From: Campylorhamphus procurvoides
Lineage: Eukaryota; Chordata; Aves; Passeriformes; Dendrocolaptidae
DNA length: 64,000 bases
Reading direction: 5' to 3'
Assembly (NCBI GenBank): GCA_013396655.1
Contig: WBMV01004887.1
Coordinates: forward strand, 1 to 64,000
The stretch's first letter is position 1. Every line of letters starts with the position of its first letter. A program made the translations under genes and the position numbers. A model generated the notes under the pieces. It was given only the letters and a program-made list of their open reading frames with translations, did no database searches and was not told the DNA's origin. Positions 35,841 to 47,859 of the stretch are shown in pieces.

Positions 35841-37744
35841 CTGGAAGGGCACGGGAACTCATGCAGCAGCACTCACATGGGACTGGATGACTCTGGGTTT
35901 CACCTCTGGTGAGCTGGGACTGGCACTGCCATTGCAAGTGCTCCTGGGCATGTGCCTGGCAGAGAAGGACAAAGCAAAACCCAGTCAGAGCTTCCCCTGG
36001 CAGCACCCACCCCAGTCCAGAGTAGCAGGCACACAGCTCCCAGATTTCCTTTGCTCAGGGTGGATCTGGAGGTCTCCACAGGCCACTGTGCCACAGCCTG
36101 GGTCAGGCAGGTGAGGAGCTGATGGATACAAAACTGGGTTGCATGACCCGCAGCCCCTGCACTCCCCATGACCTACTGCCAGCTGAGGAGCAGAGCTGGC
36201 TGGTCACTGGTCTCCAGACCAAGGGCACAACAGCTGAAGAGCTCCCACGGCCCTCACCCTGAGCCATTGTATTAATATCAGAGCTTACACCAGGACAAGA
36301 GCTCAGCCAGGCTAAATACCTTGTGCACAAAGGCTAACACAGCATGGGCGTGCACAGCAGCCCCCAGGGATCCCCACCAGCCCAGCCTGACCCAGAGGGG
36401 ATTTACTTCCAGGGTGTGAAGAACATCCCCACTATTTCAAAGAAAGAAAGAAAATTAAGGGGTAGAGCCAAAACCAAGAACTGATAGGAAAGAAGGGCTT
36501 AGGGATAGCCAAAGAGAAGCTGGTTAGAGCAAACAAACCTTGTGGCAAGCCCTGTGTGCAGCATCCAAGGAGCAACTCAGAAGCAGAGTCCTGGAAGGAT
36601 GTCCAGCAGATGTTATGTCCCAATCCAGTCCTCCCAGAACAGAAAAATGGGGAAACCAAAGACTCAAAAGCTCACCTGTCTGCCCAGAGCTGCTGGGAAG
36701 TGAAATGCAGTGAAGGGGTAATGACTCACAGATTAGGAAGGGCTTTGTACACCCATGCTAATCCTGCTCTGTAGCCTTTGGATTACAGCAGCCAGCGCAG
36801 AGTGCAGGATACAGACAGAGCCAGCCAGTTTGCTTACTCTCAGCCTCACTGATGAGCGGCCAGTGGTTGCCACATATGGGACAAATCCAAGAATATGGGG
36901 GTCAAATCTAAGATTTAGAGCTGCTTGCAAGTGGTCATGCACAAATAGAAGAGAGGAACAAGTGATGTCTAGGATAGAAAAGCTGGTGAGAACCATCCTT
37001 GTCTCATCATCAGTGCTGCAGAATGGGGCTTCATGTGGCTAAGGGAGCCCACCAACTTTCCCCAGTTAGGAGCACAGACTGGGAAGCAGAAAGTAAGGAG
37101 CTCTAGACATCACCTCTAATGGCATGAAATTTAACCAGCAGTTTCTCCTCCTGGTTACTGAGGCAGTTTAAGCTCTGTGCCAACACAAACATAGTTGTTC
37201 ACATCAAGGAGAAGACAACAACCTTGTAATCCACAACTCACCTTATAGAGGTAAAAATGACCAGCTTCCCAAAATTTCCCATCAGAGAAAAGCACTTTGG
37301 CACTGAACTTTGCCAGCTCCCACCTCCTCACTGCCCTAGTCTTTAGGAAGGATCAGTTTGGCCAGATACAGGAACTTTTGCTGTCAGCTGGGTAAACATA
37401 CAGCAGAACCTGGTGTTGGTAACCTGAATTAATCAGAAGGGATGAGGACACTGGTTAAGAGTGCTGCATCCTGTGCTGTTGTGCTTCCTCCTGGCTCCCT
37501 CACAGGAGCTGGTGTGAGCTGCAGCTGTGGCACAGCCTCTTGCACAGAGCCCACCACAGCTGGACCGTGCAGCTCAGAGCCTGGGCAGCGTTTGCTGCTG
37601 GTTTCGCAGAGCCCAAACGGAGTATCAGCAGCTAAAGTCACACCACTACCTGCAACTGATACTTAATCACAAGGAAAGTATCTCCACAAAGGATAACAGC
37701 TACCAGTCTGAGCACACACGTTTGAAAATGGAAAAGCAAATGCT
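35841..37744. other. Stretch between the KCNJ4 coding exons and the ENTR1-like gene
   Basis: 1.9 kb with no recognised gene or repeat. It is either KCNJ4 5' intron or intergenic, depending on where KCNJ4 transcription starts. Confidence 0.6.
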
Positions 37745-37750
37745 TTTATT
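37745..37750 (-). terminator. Candidate poly(A) signal of the ENTR1-like gene
   Basis: AATAAA on the minus strand, 95 bp downstream of the stop codon. Confidence 0.6.
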
Positions 37751-37845
37751 TACAGCAAATGACTGCAAGTAGGAGATCCATGGTCTCAGTCCATGCACTC
37801 ATCCATAGAACTCACACAGAATTGCACTCATAGATCTTTTTCTGC

Positions 37846-39120
37846 TTACAGTTTGAAAATTTTGCTGGTAGATTCAAGGACCTCAGCAATAACAGGCAGA
37901 ACCTTCATTTCTGGGGCAGGAGCTGCCTGATGGAACCATGTGCGCCCATTATGAGCTTGTGGGCGTTTTGCTAGCTGAAGTCTAAGTTGGCCTTCACTGT
38001 CCCCAGGCAGGTCTGCTCTCAGGTTTTTTTTCTCCAGGTTGGAGCTCTCCAGCTCTCCTTGAAGAAAAAAGATCTTCTGCTTCAGCCTCTCCATGTTTCT
38101 TTCTGCATTCAGAGCCCGCTGGGTCATCAGCTGGAGATGACTCTTAGTCTGCTGGACTAAGGACTCGAGCTCTTGCGCTTCTCTTTTCCGTTCGGCCAGA
38201 CTGGTCTTCAGCTGCTCCTGCAGGCTCGACACCATGCACGCCTGGGTCTCCAAGCTGCTCTGGAAGTTCTTAAACATTCTCCTGACCATGGCATTGTCCT
38301 CCCTGAGTATGTCATTCTCATGCTTGAGCCTGCCATACCACTCCCTGAACATGCTGTATTCCCCATGAAGCACAACATTCTTCTCCATGAGCACAGTGTT
38401 GTCCTCCCTGAGGCCATAGCAAATCTTCCTGAGGACAAAGTTCTCCTCCTCGAGTGCGAGGTTCCTCTCTCTGAGCACTTTGTTCTCCTCCCTGATCATG
38501 CTGTTCTCCTCCCTGAGGATGCCATAGGTCAGCTGCAGGGGTGGGAGCTCCTTGTCCCTGGTGGCCTCCTTGTGCAGCATGTGGGGCTCTGCTCCTGTGC
38601 TGCACTGTGGATGCTCCACATAGGGGTCACTGGCATGGGCCTGTGGGGCAGTAGCCTCCATCACCAAGTGCTGGTCTGCATTACTCTGGAAAGAGTCATG
38701 GGAGCCACACCGTGCTGTACTGGCTGTTTGGAGAGCAGGTGACCTCTGATGCCCAGGAAAATGTGGGGTTGGGCTGGGCTTCTTATCTCCAGACAAGCTG
38801 TTGGACATTACCTTGTCTTTGTAAAATGGTTCCTGAATCTCCTGACCTTCCTCCTCAAGCTCCACTGGGTGCTTGGCCAACTCCACTCGTTCATCTTCCA
38901 CTGCGTTAGAGTGCCTGGGAGTTACGGAAAATGGGGTGGGTTCTCCCACATCCTCTGTCTGACTGTCATCTGAGCTGTCACTGCTCTTGCTCTGGGGTGA
39001 AGAATGCCCAGAGTGGCCAGAGTACCTGAATTCATCACTGTCATCATCATCATCTTCCAAGCCTTGAGATTCTGGTAGGACCCTCCCCATTGGTCCAGAG
39101 ACACCAAGTGGCCATGACAT
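37846..39120 (-). CDS. Intronless ENTR1 (SDCCAG3)-like coiled-coil protein, 424 aa, with expanded heptad array
   Basis: A single intact frame of 424 codons. Residues 1-190 are low-complexity with an acidic patch (EDDDDDSDE, 22-30) and Ser-rich stretches. LQLTYGILREEN (196-206), ETQACMVSSLQEQL (291-304), then ELESLVQQ (317-324), HLQLMTQRALNAE (328-340) and the end VIAEVLESTSKI match, in order, the C-terminal coiled coil of ENTR1, an endosome/centrosome trafficking and cytokinesis factor. Between the first two blocks, residues 202-278 add eleven heptads of the type LREEN-x-x. ENTR1 is multi-exonic in mammals, so the single frame suggests a retrocopy. An AATAAA follows 95 bp after the stop. ATG context is good (A at -3). 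A possible acceptor (TTTGCTGCAG, just upstream of the ATG) would allow a 5' UTR exon. CBY2 has similar REEN heptads and is the main alternative, but the flanking blocks favour ENTR1. Expression is unproven. Confidence 0.8.
   Translation of the reverse strand: MSWPLGVSGPMGRVLPESQGLEDDDDDSDEFRYSGHSGHSSPQSKSSDSSDDSQTEDVGEPTPFSVTPRHSNAVEDERVELAKHPVELEEEGQEIQEPFYKDKVMSNSLSGDKKPSPTPHFPGHQRSPALQTASTARCGSHDSFQSNADQHLVMEATAPQAHASDPYVEHPQCSTGAEPHMLHKEATRDKELPPLQLTYGILREENSMIREENKVLRERNLALEEENFVLRKICYGLREDNTVLMEKNVVLHGEYSMFREWYGRLKHENDILREDNAMVRRMFKNFQSSLETQACMVSSLQEQLKTSLAERKREAQELESLVQQTKSHLQLMTQRALNAERNMERLKQKIFFLQGELESSNLEKKNLRADLPGDSEGQLRLQLAKRPQAHNGRTWFHQAAPAPEMKVLPVIAEVLESTSKIFKL
38287..38517 (-). 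repeat. Eleven tandem 21-bp coding units (one heptad each) in the ENTR1-like gene
   Basis: Residues 202-278 split into eleven units: LREENSM, IREENKV, LRERNLA, LEEENFV, LRKICYG, LREDNTV, LMEKNVV, LHGEYSM, FREWYGR, LKHENDI, LREDNAM. On the plus strand CTCCCTGA recurs at 21-base spacing. The fifth, eighth and ninth units are the most diverged, so the array is not recent throughout. Confidence 0.85.
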
Positions 39121-39438
39121 TTTTTAGGGTGCTCTGGTCTGCAGCAAATGGGAGAATCCAAATTATCCTCCTGGACGCAGATCAGGTGACACTGACAGGG
39201 AGTGTGCCACCTCCTGCAGCCCCAGTGATGTTTGTGGCAGAAGAGGCAGCCACCAAAATCCCTCTGTCTAGAACAGCGGAGTGTTCAGGAGGGAGTGGAG
39301 GACAAGACACCCGGTTGTCTTGGCTCTAGGGGACTACTGGAACAACCAACATTCCAAGATCTGTGATGTCACTGAGTTCTGAGTTCTGTGGGTTCAGAGT
39401 GGTCAGGAGTGGGGGGGAAGGGGGAGGAAACAATCATC

Positions 39439-40034
39439 TGTTGTCCTGACTCTGGCTGGGACTGAGTTAATTTTCTTCCTAGCAGCTGATACAATGCTGT
39501 GTGTTGGATTCAGTATGAGAATAATGCTGATAACACACAGATGTTAAGTTAAGCTAAGTAGTGGCTTACTTTAAGCCAAGGATTTTTCAGTTTCCCATGT
39601 TCTGCCAGTGAGGAGCACATGCACAAGAATCCAGGAGGGACCATGGCCAGGACAGCTGATCCAAACTGGCCAAAGGGATATTCCGTGCCATAGAACATCA
39701 TTCCCAGTATATAAACTGGGGGATTTACCTGGAAGGGGCTAACACTGCTCAGGGACAGGCTGGGCATCAGTTAGTGGGTAGCGAGCAATTGGGTTGTTCA
39801 TCACTCATTTCTCTTGGGTCCTGTTAGTGTCTCTCCCTCTAGTTATTATTACAATTGTTGTTATTATTTTCCTGTTTGGTTGGTTGGTTTTCTTTCAATT
39901 ATTAAATTGCTCTTATGTCAACCAACAAGGTTTACCTTCTCTTTCCGACTCTCCTCCCCACTGGATCGGTGGACAAGGGGAGGGAGCCAGTGGCTGACTG
40001 ATTCTTAGTTGACAGCTGGGGTTAAACCACAACA
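39439..40034 (+). mobile_element. Solo LTR of an avian endogenous retrovirus (ERVL-type, family uncertain)
   Basis: It begins near TG (39439 or 39442) with CTGGCTGGGACTGAGTTAAT and ends GGTTAAACCACAACA. Inside are CCAAACTGGCCAAAGGGATA, a TATA box (CAGTATATAAACTGG, about 39705-39720), a T-rich stretch and ATTAAA near 39900. These are hallmarks of a common bird LTR. No gag, pol or second LTR is next to it, so it is a recombined solo copy. I could not identify a clear target-site duplication. It lies about 320 bp upstream of the ENTR1-like ATG, with its promoter pointing away from that gene. Confidence 0.85.
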
Positions 40035-43000
40035 ACTGCAGAAGCATTTTTTTGACAGCAGGATAGACTATCCTCCTGGCTGCAGAACCAACCCCAACTT
40101 GGGGATGCTGCCAGTGGACAGAGAGCAGGTCATGAAGCCACCTGAGACCTCCAGCATAAAGGAGGGACAGGGACCATCCAGCCCCTGGCAAACAGCATGG
40201 GTCAGAGGGGACAACCCTGCCCACAGGGTACTGAGACTTTGCCAGCAGCAAGGTCAAGCCACTGGCATTTTGGTGCCAGGGCTCACCCTGGACAGAGGCA
40301 GGAGATATTAAGAGCACTTTGTCCAGAGACATCACTCCAAGCTGGATGGCCAGTGAGGGGTCTGCACAGTGGTGCTGCCAATCTGACTCATCCCCTGCTG
40401 CCAGCTGGCACAGGGAAGTGTTAGTAATACCAAGTGCCACAAACTCAGAGAGGCACGAGCCAGGAGACAAATGAAAATAAACACATTTGCCACTTCCACC
40501 TCAACACACCCCCACAGTGCTTGGTACCACCATGGGAAGGACAGACAAGCAGGCAAGAAGGCCTGAGCTATCACACTGGGGCTGGCATTCACGTTAGCCC
40601 CCTGAAGATCCCACACTGGGTCACTGTCCCTCCTGAGCAGCTGGTGGCCCAGGGTCACCGCTGACATCCCTGCCTGTGAAATGGATGCCTCCAGCCTGGC
40701 AAGGCCAGAGGCCACACCAGGAGCCCAAACCTTACACAATCATAGTGCAAATGCCCATGAAATGGTTCCATTGCAGCTTGGAAATGTGAAACACAAACTG
40801 GATGAAAGGGGAAGGTTCAGAGATGTCTCCAGCAAAAGGGGGTGACATTCATATTCTGAACAAGCACTGCCTGTCACATAGAAAAGGGGGTGGAAAGCCT
40901 GGCTGACGCCAGAGATGTGAATCCCAGAGCATATTCAAGGATCTCCCTTGGAGCTTGCTCTGCCTCCTGGGACCCCCACGTGGAGGAGGAAGCTGTGGGG
41001 ACAGTGGTGATTCCTAGGGAGTCAGATGAAACCATGCTGGTGGGTGCAGCATGGGGCACCTTGGGAGATGCAGGGTACTGCAGTCCAGAGAGATGCCTCT
41101 CCAGCCTCTCCTACCGTGTCCCTGGTGCATGTGAACACCCCTGTATTTCATGGCCCTAAGAAGCCCTCCCAGCACTGTGGGAAGCTGCTGCAGTGTAGGC
41201 ATTATAGCCACTGTCTTGCAGCACAGAAGATGTCAGCCAGGTGGGTCTCCAGGGGCCAATATCCACCACCAGCCTCGCAGCGTGGGCCGCCTTTCCTTCC
41301 TTCCCAACAACTTTCCCCGCCCTGTGTCCTAGATTGAGCATTGCTGGGGACACCACCATGGTGCTGCAGTCATCTCCACCTTCCCGTGTGACACTGTGCT
41401 CCAGCAGCACAAGCCATCACACCAGCCCACACTGCCACTCCAGTTCTGCTCTGACCCCAGGCAGGCACAGGGGGATGGGTTGTTGCTGTCCTTTTCTAGG
41501 GGATCTGTGGGCCAATAATGTCAAGGCACTTGGTGCTGATTCAGTGCCTCCATCACTCCATCCCCAGTACGTGGTGCAGTGCCACACACATCCCAGTCTT
41601 TCTCCAGCCCCTGCCAGTGTGGATCATATATTGTCAATCCTTCTTTAAATTTGCAGTGGAAGAGTCTCATGAAACAGAACAGAAAAGTCCATGCTGAAGC
41701 ACTCCCCCACTTCTCTTTTTATAACAACCGTATCTGGTGCTCTGGGACGTACACTGTGAACGACTATGATGGAAAAATCCCAGAGTATTTTTACACTCTT
41801 AGTCTTTGCTTTATCTGGAGTTGTCTGGCAAATGCTTCCCTCCTGTCTGTGGTCAATACTGCAGCCGCTGGTTGCGCTCTGCTTTGTGCCTTTGTCCCCG
41901 TTACAGGCTGTGTAGCACTGGCTGGCTTTGAGATCAGCATCCACAGACCCATCCTGCCAGCTCGGGCACGGTGACAATGCAGCAGATGAGCTTCTCGCCT
42001 CCTGGGGAGTCAGGATGGAAACACCCGCAGCCAAGAGGGGCCCTCTTTGCCTTTTTGCAGAGCCTTGCAGACCCACAACATTTGGTTTGTCCTCTTCATT
42101 CATTTTGTAACTCTGTCTCTTCTCCTATTCCTCACAAATATTCCCAGGGTTCATGCCAGGGCTCATAGGGCAACTCGGTGCCATGGGGCTGTCCTGCCAC
42201 AAGAGTCAGCGGCCGAGCTCTTGCTCCTCCGTGCCAGCAGGGCTGGGTGCCAGGCACTGTACGGGCACACACGAAGGCACAGTCACCATGCCGGAGAGTT
42301 TTACCATATTAAAAAGGCAAGTGACATATGGAAGGTGAGGGGAGGAAGCTGTAATCAACTCTATACCATTTTTATATACACACTTCTGCCTTTTCGTTCA
42401 ATAATTATAAATAGATTAAGTGCCAACAGTCCCCATCTGCCCCTCAAGGCATGATCCGCTGACCAGTTTCCCTCTCCAAAAGAAGATTTTCTTAACACAC
42501 CTCTGCCCGGTTTATATTTTGGGGTAGAGTGAGAAGAAGGGATGTTTTTAGCCCCCTGTGAAGCTCTGGAGCCTGAGGATGGGTAATATGAAAACAAAAC
42601 AAAATGATTTGAAGTTAAACCATCTCAGTGTGTGACTCAGAGCTATTCATAGCTCCCTGAAGCCAGCTGCAGCAACGGAGCCAGAAGGATTCTGCCCGTA
42701 TTATTATTCCAATTACCATCTGAATTAAAAGTTTGAGCAGTGATCAGCCCACATGCTGATGGGAGGGGGAGAGAAGAAAGCAAAGAGAGAAGGAGAGAAA
42801 GAGTGAGAGGGAGAATAAAACAGATAAAAATGGGAACCGCAAAAAGGTCCCCCGGATGACAAAGTCGGGAAGAGGCACAGAAAGGTGACAGCATCACCTC
42901 CTGCCTGCTCCCACACCACCCCAGCGATCCCTGCTCTGTTTGCACCGTCCGGGCAGCGGCACTGCAAGAACAGCTGTCTGCTCTCCAGCGTCTCGGACTA

Positions 43001-45839
43001 GATGGGGGGATACCCCATGGTGGGGCTAGTGGGACTGGCACTGACCTGCACCCACTCTTCTCTGGCCTAAAAGAATCTGGGGAGACAAGACACAGGGGCT
43101 GGGGATTGGCTGAGCAGGACTGTAAGGAGAGGATGCTGCTGGAGCAGCAGCTGGGGAGAAGTCCCTTCTTTTTCTTGCTGAGTGAAGTAGGTGGGTGTTA
43201 TTCTTTGTAGCTGGCATCACGGTGAAAATTAAATGCTCAGAGAGCCTCTGGCCTTTCCTGGGTGTTTTTTTGGCCAAAAAGGAGCAGAGCTGTTATGGCA
43301 GCCAGGACACAGACCACATCCCACCTGCTCCTGAGAAATCATGGGGGCTGATTCATGCCCCAGCTCCCTGCCTGCCAAAACCATGCACTAGACCCCGAAG
43401 GGTTGGTGCAAAACCCACAAGAACTGAAAAACTGAAGGTGCTGGGGTGTCCCTGAGGTCCTTACATCCCAAGTGGCTGTTGCGCATTCAGGTCGCCTCCT
43501 CCATCTTTCCAGCACGACTGCACCAGTGAAAAGGACATTTCCCCTAGCCCCTCCATCACAGGTACTGCCTTCACTGAGCACCCTGCCCTGCAGGAGCCAT
43601 GATGAAAAGACATTCCCAGCAGCATCCCTGTGCTTTGACATCTCTGCAGCACAGAGTCCCTGGCCAGGAGAGCTGCCCACGCAGGGCCTTTTGGTTGCTT
43701 TTGGTTTGTCAGAGGACAAGGATCATTACCAGTGTGCAGGAAAAGTGGGGGCAAGGGTGACTCACGTCACCTGCCTGCCAGCTGCAGTTGCACTCCTGAC
43801 AGGGCAGTACCTTTGCCAAGCACCCAGCAAGGCAGGTGTCTGCAAATGGGTCTGAGATGATGGCAACAACAGTGACAGCAGCAAAGGGTGAGCAATAACC
43901 AGGGCAAAGCCTGCTCTGCACCAAGCCCTCGAGCTGACAGAGGTGGCAGCCACTGCTCTGCACCTGGCTGTGGCAGAAGGGCTGAGTTCCCAGCCTGGCC
44001 TGGCTCCTGAGCACTAATCCATCAGCGACAGGCAAAAAAACAACCTCCCCTTAAACCCTTTGCTGCTATGCTAACAAGGAGCCCAAGGAGCCCAGCTGAG
44101 CCACCTTTCTCCTGAGAGGGTCCCAGGTTTTCCCTTTCAACCATGTCTGCAAGGCACCAGAGACAGAGTGGAGGGAGCATCCCAGGTAAGCTGCAGAACC
44201 ACTTTCCCGCAGAGAGCGGATCAAGTATTTCACTATAGGTCTGTTGGCTTTTATTGCTGCAGCTTGATCTGTCCTCTTTAACAAATGCATCTGTGAAGAT
44301 GTTAAGCCTATGTGCTGCCCACCTCGTGCAATGTGAAGGACCATTGCCCCTTCCTTCACCTGCCCCTGGCTACCCGACACGGCAGGGGCTGCCATCGCGG
44401 GCAGGATCGGACCAGGGGGAGAGCGTTGCAAAGCGGGACACGGCGGCTGCATTTGCACCCTGCTCGGACTGCCATATCCCCCCCGCCATCACCACGGGCT
44501 GCTGTCGTACCCCTGCTCCTCCGGGCTGCGATAGTCGCTCCCTCTGGCATCCTGCCGGCTCACCTGCCTCTTGGCTGCTGGCACTCGGTGCTGCCCACAG
44601 CTTCTGCCTGGTCACCTCCACCCAAACACGAGGCTCTTCCTTGGTGATGGAAACAACAGGAACAGCAGAGGAGAGGACCTCTGGGGCCGCCGTGTCTAGT
44701 CCCGTGGCAGGCACCGCCTCTTCGTAATGCCATCGAGCTTTTCAGAGGGATGAAGCGCCTGTCTGTCCAGCCTCTGGGATCCTCGGTGCCCTTCAGCCCC
44801 CGCACTCACCATGCTGCTGGCAGGGCTGATCTATACAGCTCTCACGGGGCTTTACCCTCCCCTATAGCAGAGTCACTTTTGACATCCACTTTGTATAAGA
44901 CTTCTTTCAGCTGGCCCCTCTGCATGGCTGCTTATGCAGGCTGCCAGCAGAAAGGGAGCAGGTGAGAGGAGAGTGGAGAGCAAAGCTGAAGACGGGAAAG
45001 GAGAACAGACAGTGGAGAGGCAGTCGGGACAAGGCCAGCAGCTCATCTTAGCGGTGCTGGTGCAGTTTGCCAGAAAGGGAAGGAGGTGAGGAGGGAGGCA
45101 AGGAGAGGTGTCAGGGTCATTTCATTGAACCTTTTGCAGGGGACAGAATGAGGGATGCTGCCTCCCTTGTTTTTGCACAGCACCAGGCTCCCTCTGAAGT
45201 GATTCGGGAGGAATGTTGCCATAGAAATAAAACAGCCGTCCAGATTGTGAGGGGCAAACCCATTGCCGTGGTGGCAGGGGCTGGCACAGGCAAGGGTGAA
45301 GTGGCTGCAGGAGTCCCTGGCTGGCAGCATGGGGCAGTGTCAGGCTGGAGGGTACCTTGTTCTCCACCCTCCATTCCCTAATCTCCAACGACAACAGCGG
45401 TGGTGCTGCTGTGCCAGCGTGGCTGGTGCCAGGAGGTGGTGGGGATCTTCTCCCCAAATAAATTGGTGGGAGAATGCCAAAACTGTCCCGGAAGCAAGCT
45501 GCCTGCTGCCAGGCTCCCAGGAGGACAGGAATGGAGGTGCATGGGTCTCTGGGGCCACTGGGGCAGGGTCACATTTCAGCCAGCTCCCATTCCTCATCTG
45601 CCTAGGCTTTGACACCACCCTCACTGCTGGAGAACAAGCCTGAGAGGTCTGAGGAAGAGAACCACATCAAAGGCAGCCCCTGCCTGTGCCAAGACAGAAA
45701 ATCAGCATCTCTCACATGAAGAGACTTCAAGATCCACCATCCCCATTAACGTCACCTTAGCTGGGGAGGGAAAACTAGTGCCAGTGCCTCCCGGGGCTCC
45801 ATGTGGGTCCCCTGGGTCCTGGTAAGGGGCAGGGAGGCC

Positions 45840-46130
45840 GTGCTGTCATGGAGCACGGATTCAGCCTGACTCAGTTTCGCAGCACTGCGAGGCAAGCGCA
45901 GACGGCTGCACTCGGTGCTTGCCATTCACAGAAAAACGAGCGCCGGCGGGAGGCTGGGAGCCGCGTGGATGAGTAAGGGATCGATTGCTAAGACGCCAGC
46001 ATCCATCTATTGATCCCTGGCCGCACTGCCGGGTTAAGCCAACCCAGTGCAATAATGAGACAGGACAGGGGGACTTGCTGAGGGCAGATTGCCATTAACT
46101 GCTCCGCTCCGGGTCTGCACTCGTGTCAGC
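45840..46130. promoter_or_regulatory. Small CpG-rich segment, function unknown
   Basis: CpG dinucleotides cluster (GCGCAGACGGCTGCACTCGG, GAGCGCCGGCGG) in otherwise CpG-poor sequence. There is no ORF or splice-site pattern I would trust. Confidence 0.25.
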
Positions 46131-47859
46131 GCACAGAGGGCACAGGTATCTATCACCGTGTCCTCCTCCCCACTGCTGGCACCCTCCCGACAGTGATACC
46201 ACCCCAGGAATGCAGCTGCTCCCAGGGTGGTGGCCAGTGGGTGAGCTTGGCGTGGTCAAGTGGCCAGAGGGGCCCGTGAGGACCCATTCTGCTACCTAAC
46301 TCCATCCTTCCCCAGCCATCTCCTCACTTGCTGACTTTCCTTGAAAACCATGGTGGGGGGCTGTGAGGGGCAAGGACCACTGCCAGCCCCCTGCCAGCAC
46401 ACATTGGGACACTTGATCTAGGTACCCAAATCGGAGGAGAGATGGAAGAGGAGAAAGGTGGAGGAGAGAAAGCCCCACTACCCTCCAGACCAACCCTTTC
46501 CAGCTTATCCTGTCTGTGGCCACCCTCACCATCATCTCTCCTCTTTCCCACCACCTTTTGTCCCTACCAGAGTCACGTTTCTTTTCTAAGACACATTTCC
46601 CCCTGTACTTATTATTATTGTCAGTGGCTACAAACAGGGGTGGCCACGTGCCAGGGTGTCTCACGCTTCTGTGGTTGCCACTTCTGATGGTGAATGGAGA
46701 AGGGGCACATTCACATGTCTCTATCAAGATGTGTTCCCCATGCACGTGCCAGTCTCCTCCCAGGCTCTGGGTGACCCCCAGCCCTGGGCTCATCTCCATA
46801 CCTCCCACCGCTCTGAATGCCTCCTCCTGAGAAGCCAAGAAGGGCACAGAGCAGGGGGATAGAGGGTGGTCTTGAAGCCACATCACCTTCGCCACACATC
46901 CCCCATCTGTGCAGTCACTGTCTGCCCTTCACAGCACAACCCCCCAAAAGGGGGAATGGGAGAAGGGAGAGGCCTCAGAGCTTCTGTGCGCTTTGCCATC
47001 GATGGTGTCAGGACTGGGCAGTGAGGACAGGATCTCTGGGCTCTTGGCAGAGGGATTTGGTCGAGTCCATGTGATTTTCCCATGAGGGAGGGCCTTGTGG
47101 GCTAAAGGTGGCACCAGAGATAACCTAAAGTGACCTGCCAGCACCACACAAACTTGCCTGCCCATTCCCGCCCCGGTGGGGATGCTGACCTTACCAACAG
47201 GGAGTGAAGGCAGAGTTTCTCTGGCACTTTGTGCTCGTGGCTTCCTGCTTTCACCCAAACCCAGTATCCAGAAGACCCTTTGCACTGTGCCTGTCTGGGG
47301 GATGCTGGACTACCAGCAGCAGGATCAGCCATGCTGGGATGAGGAGAGGTGGAATGCAAGGGGCAGGGGGGCAGGTCTGGAGCCCAAAAAAGCTCCACAG
47401 ACAGTAGGAGAATCAACACGTCCACTTCAGCCCTATGTGCATCCCAGTGCTTGGAGAACAGGTCTCCAGCTGCATTCGTCTCTGTGAACTGCCTGGGATC
47501 ACTGCCCACATGGAGCAGGGGAGAAAGGTGAGAAGGACCCAGCCCAGGGCAAGAAGACACTAAGGAAACATGGGGAGCCATAAAAATGAATAAGTTACCT
47601 GCGAAGCGACCAAAGTCGGGGTGGCAAGGGGCGGGGAGGGAAGTTGGGGAGGTTTACAGGCAGGTGCCCACCCCTGCCCCTCGGCCCGCAGCCGCCCCAG
47701 GAGCTGTACGTGCATATGCCATGCACACAGGCAACTTTATTATTCACTGGCACGCTCACACGAAGCCACGCATCTCTCCCTAAGTTATATTTATAGCTGT
47801 TCCTCGGAGTGAACGCAAATGAAACAATGCATTATTTTCCTAGGGGGAAAAAAGCCCTT

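Noticed and set aside
38173..38742. 189-codon plus-strand frame rich in LPEH/LLPE
   Set aside because: It is the antisense shadow of the 21-bp heptad repeats, whose period keeps both strands open.
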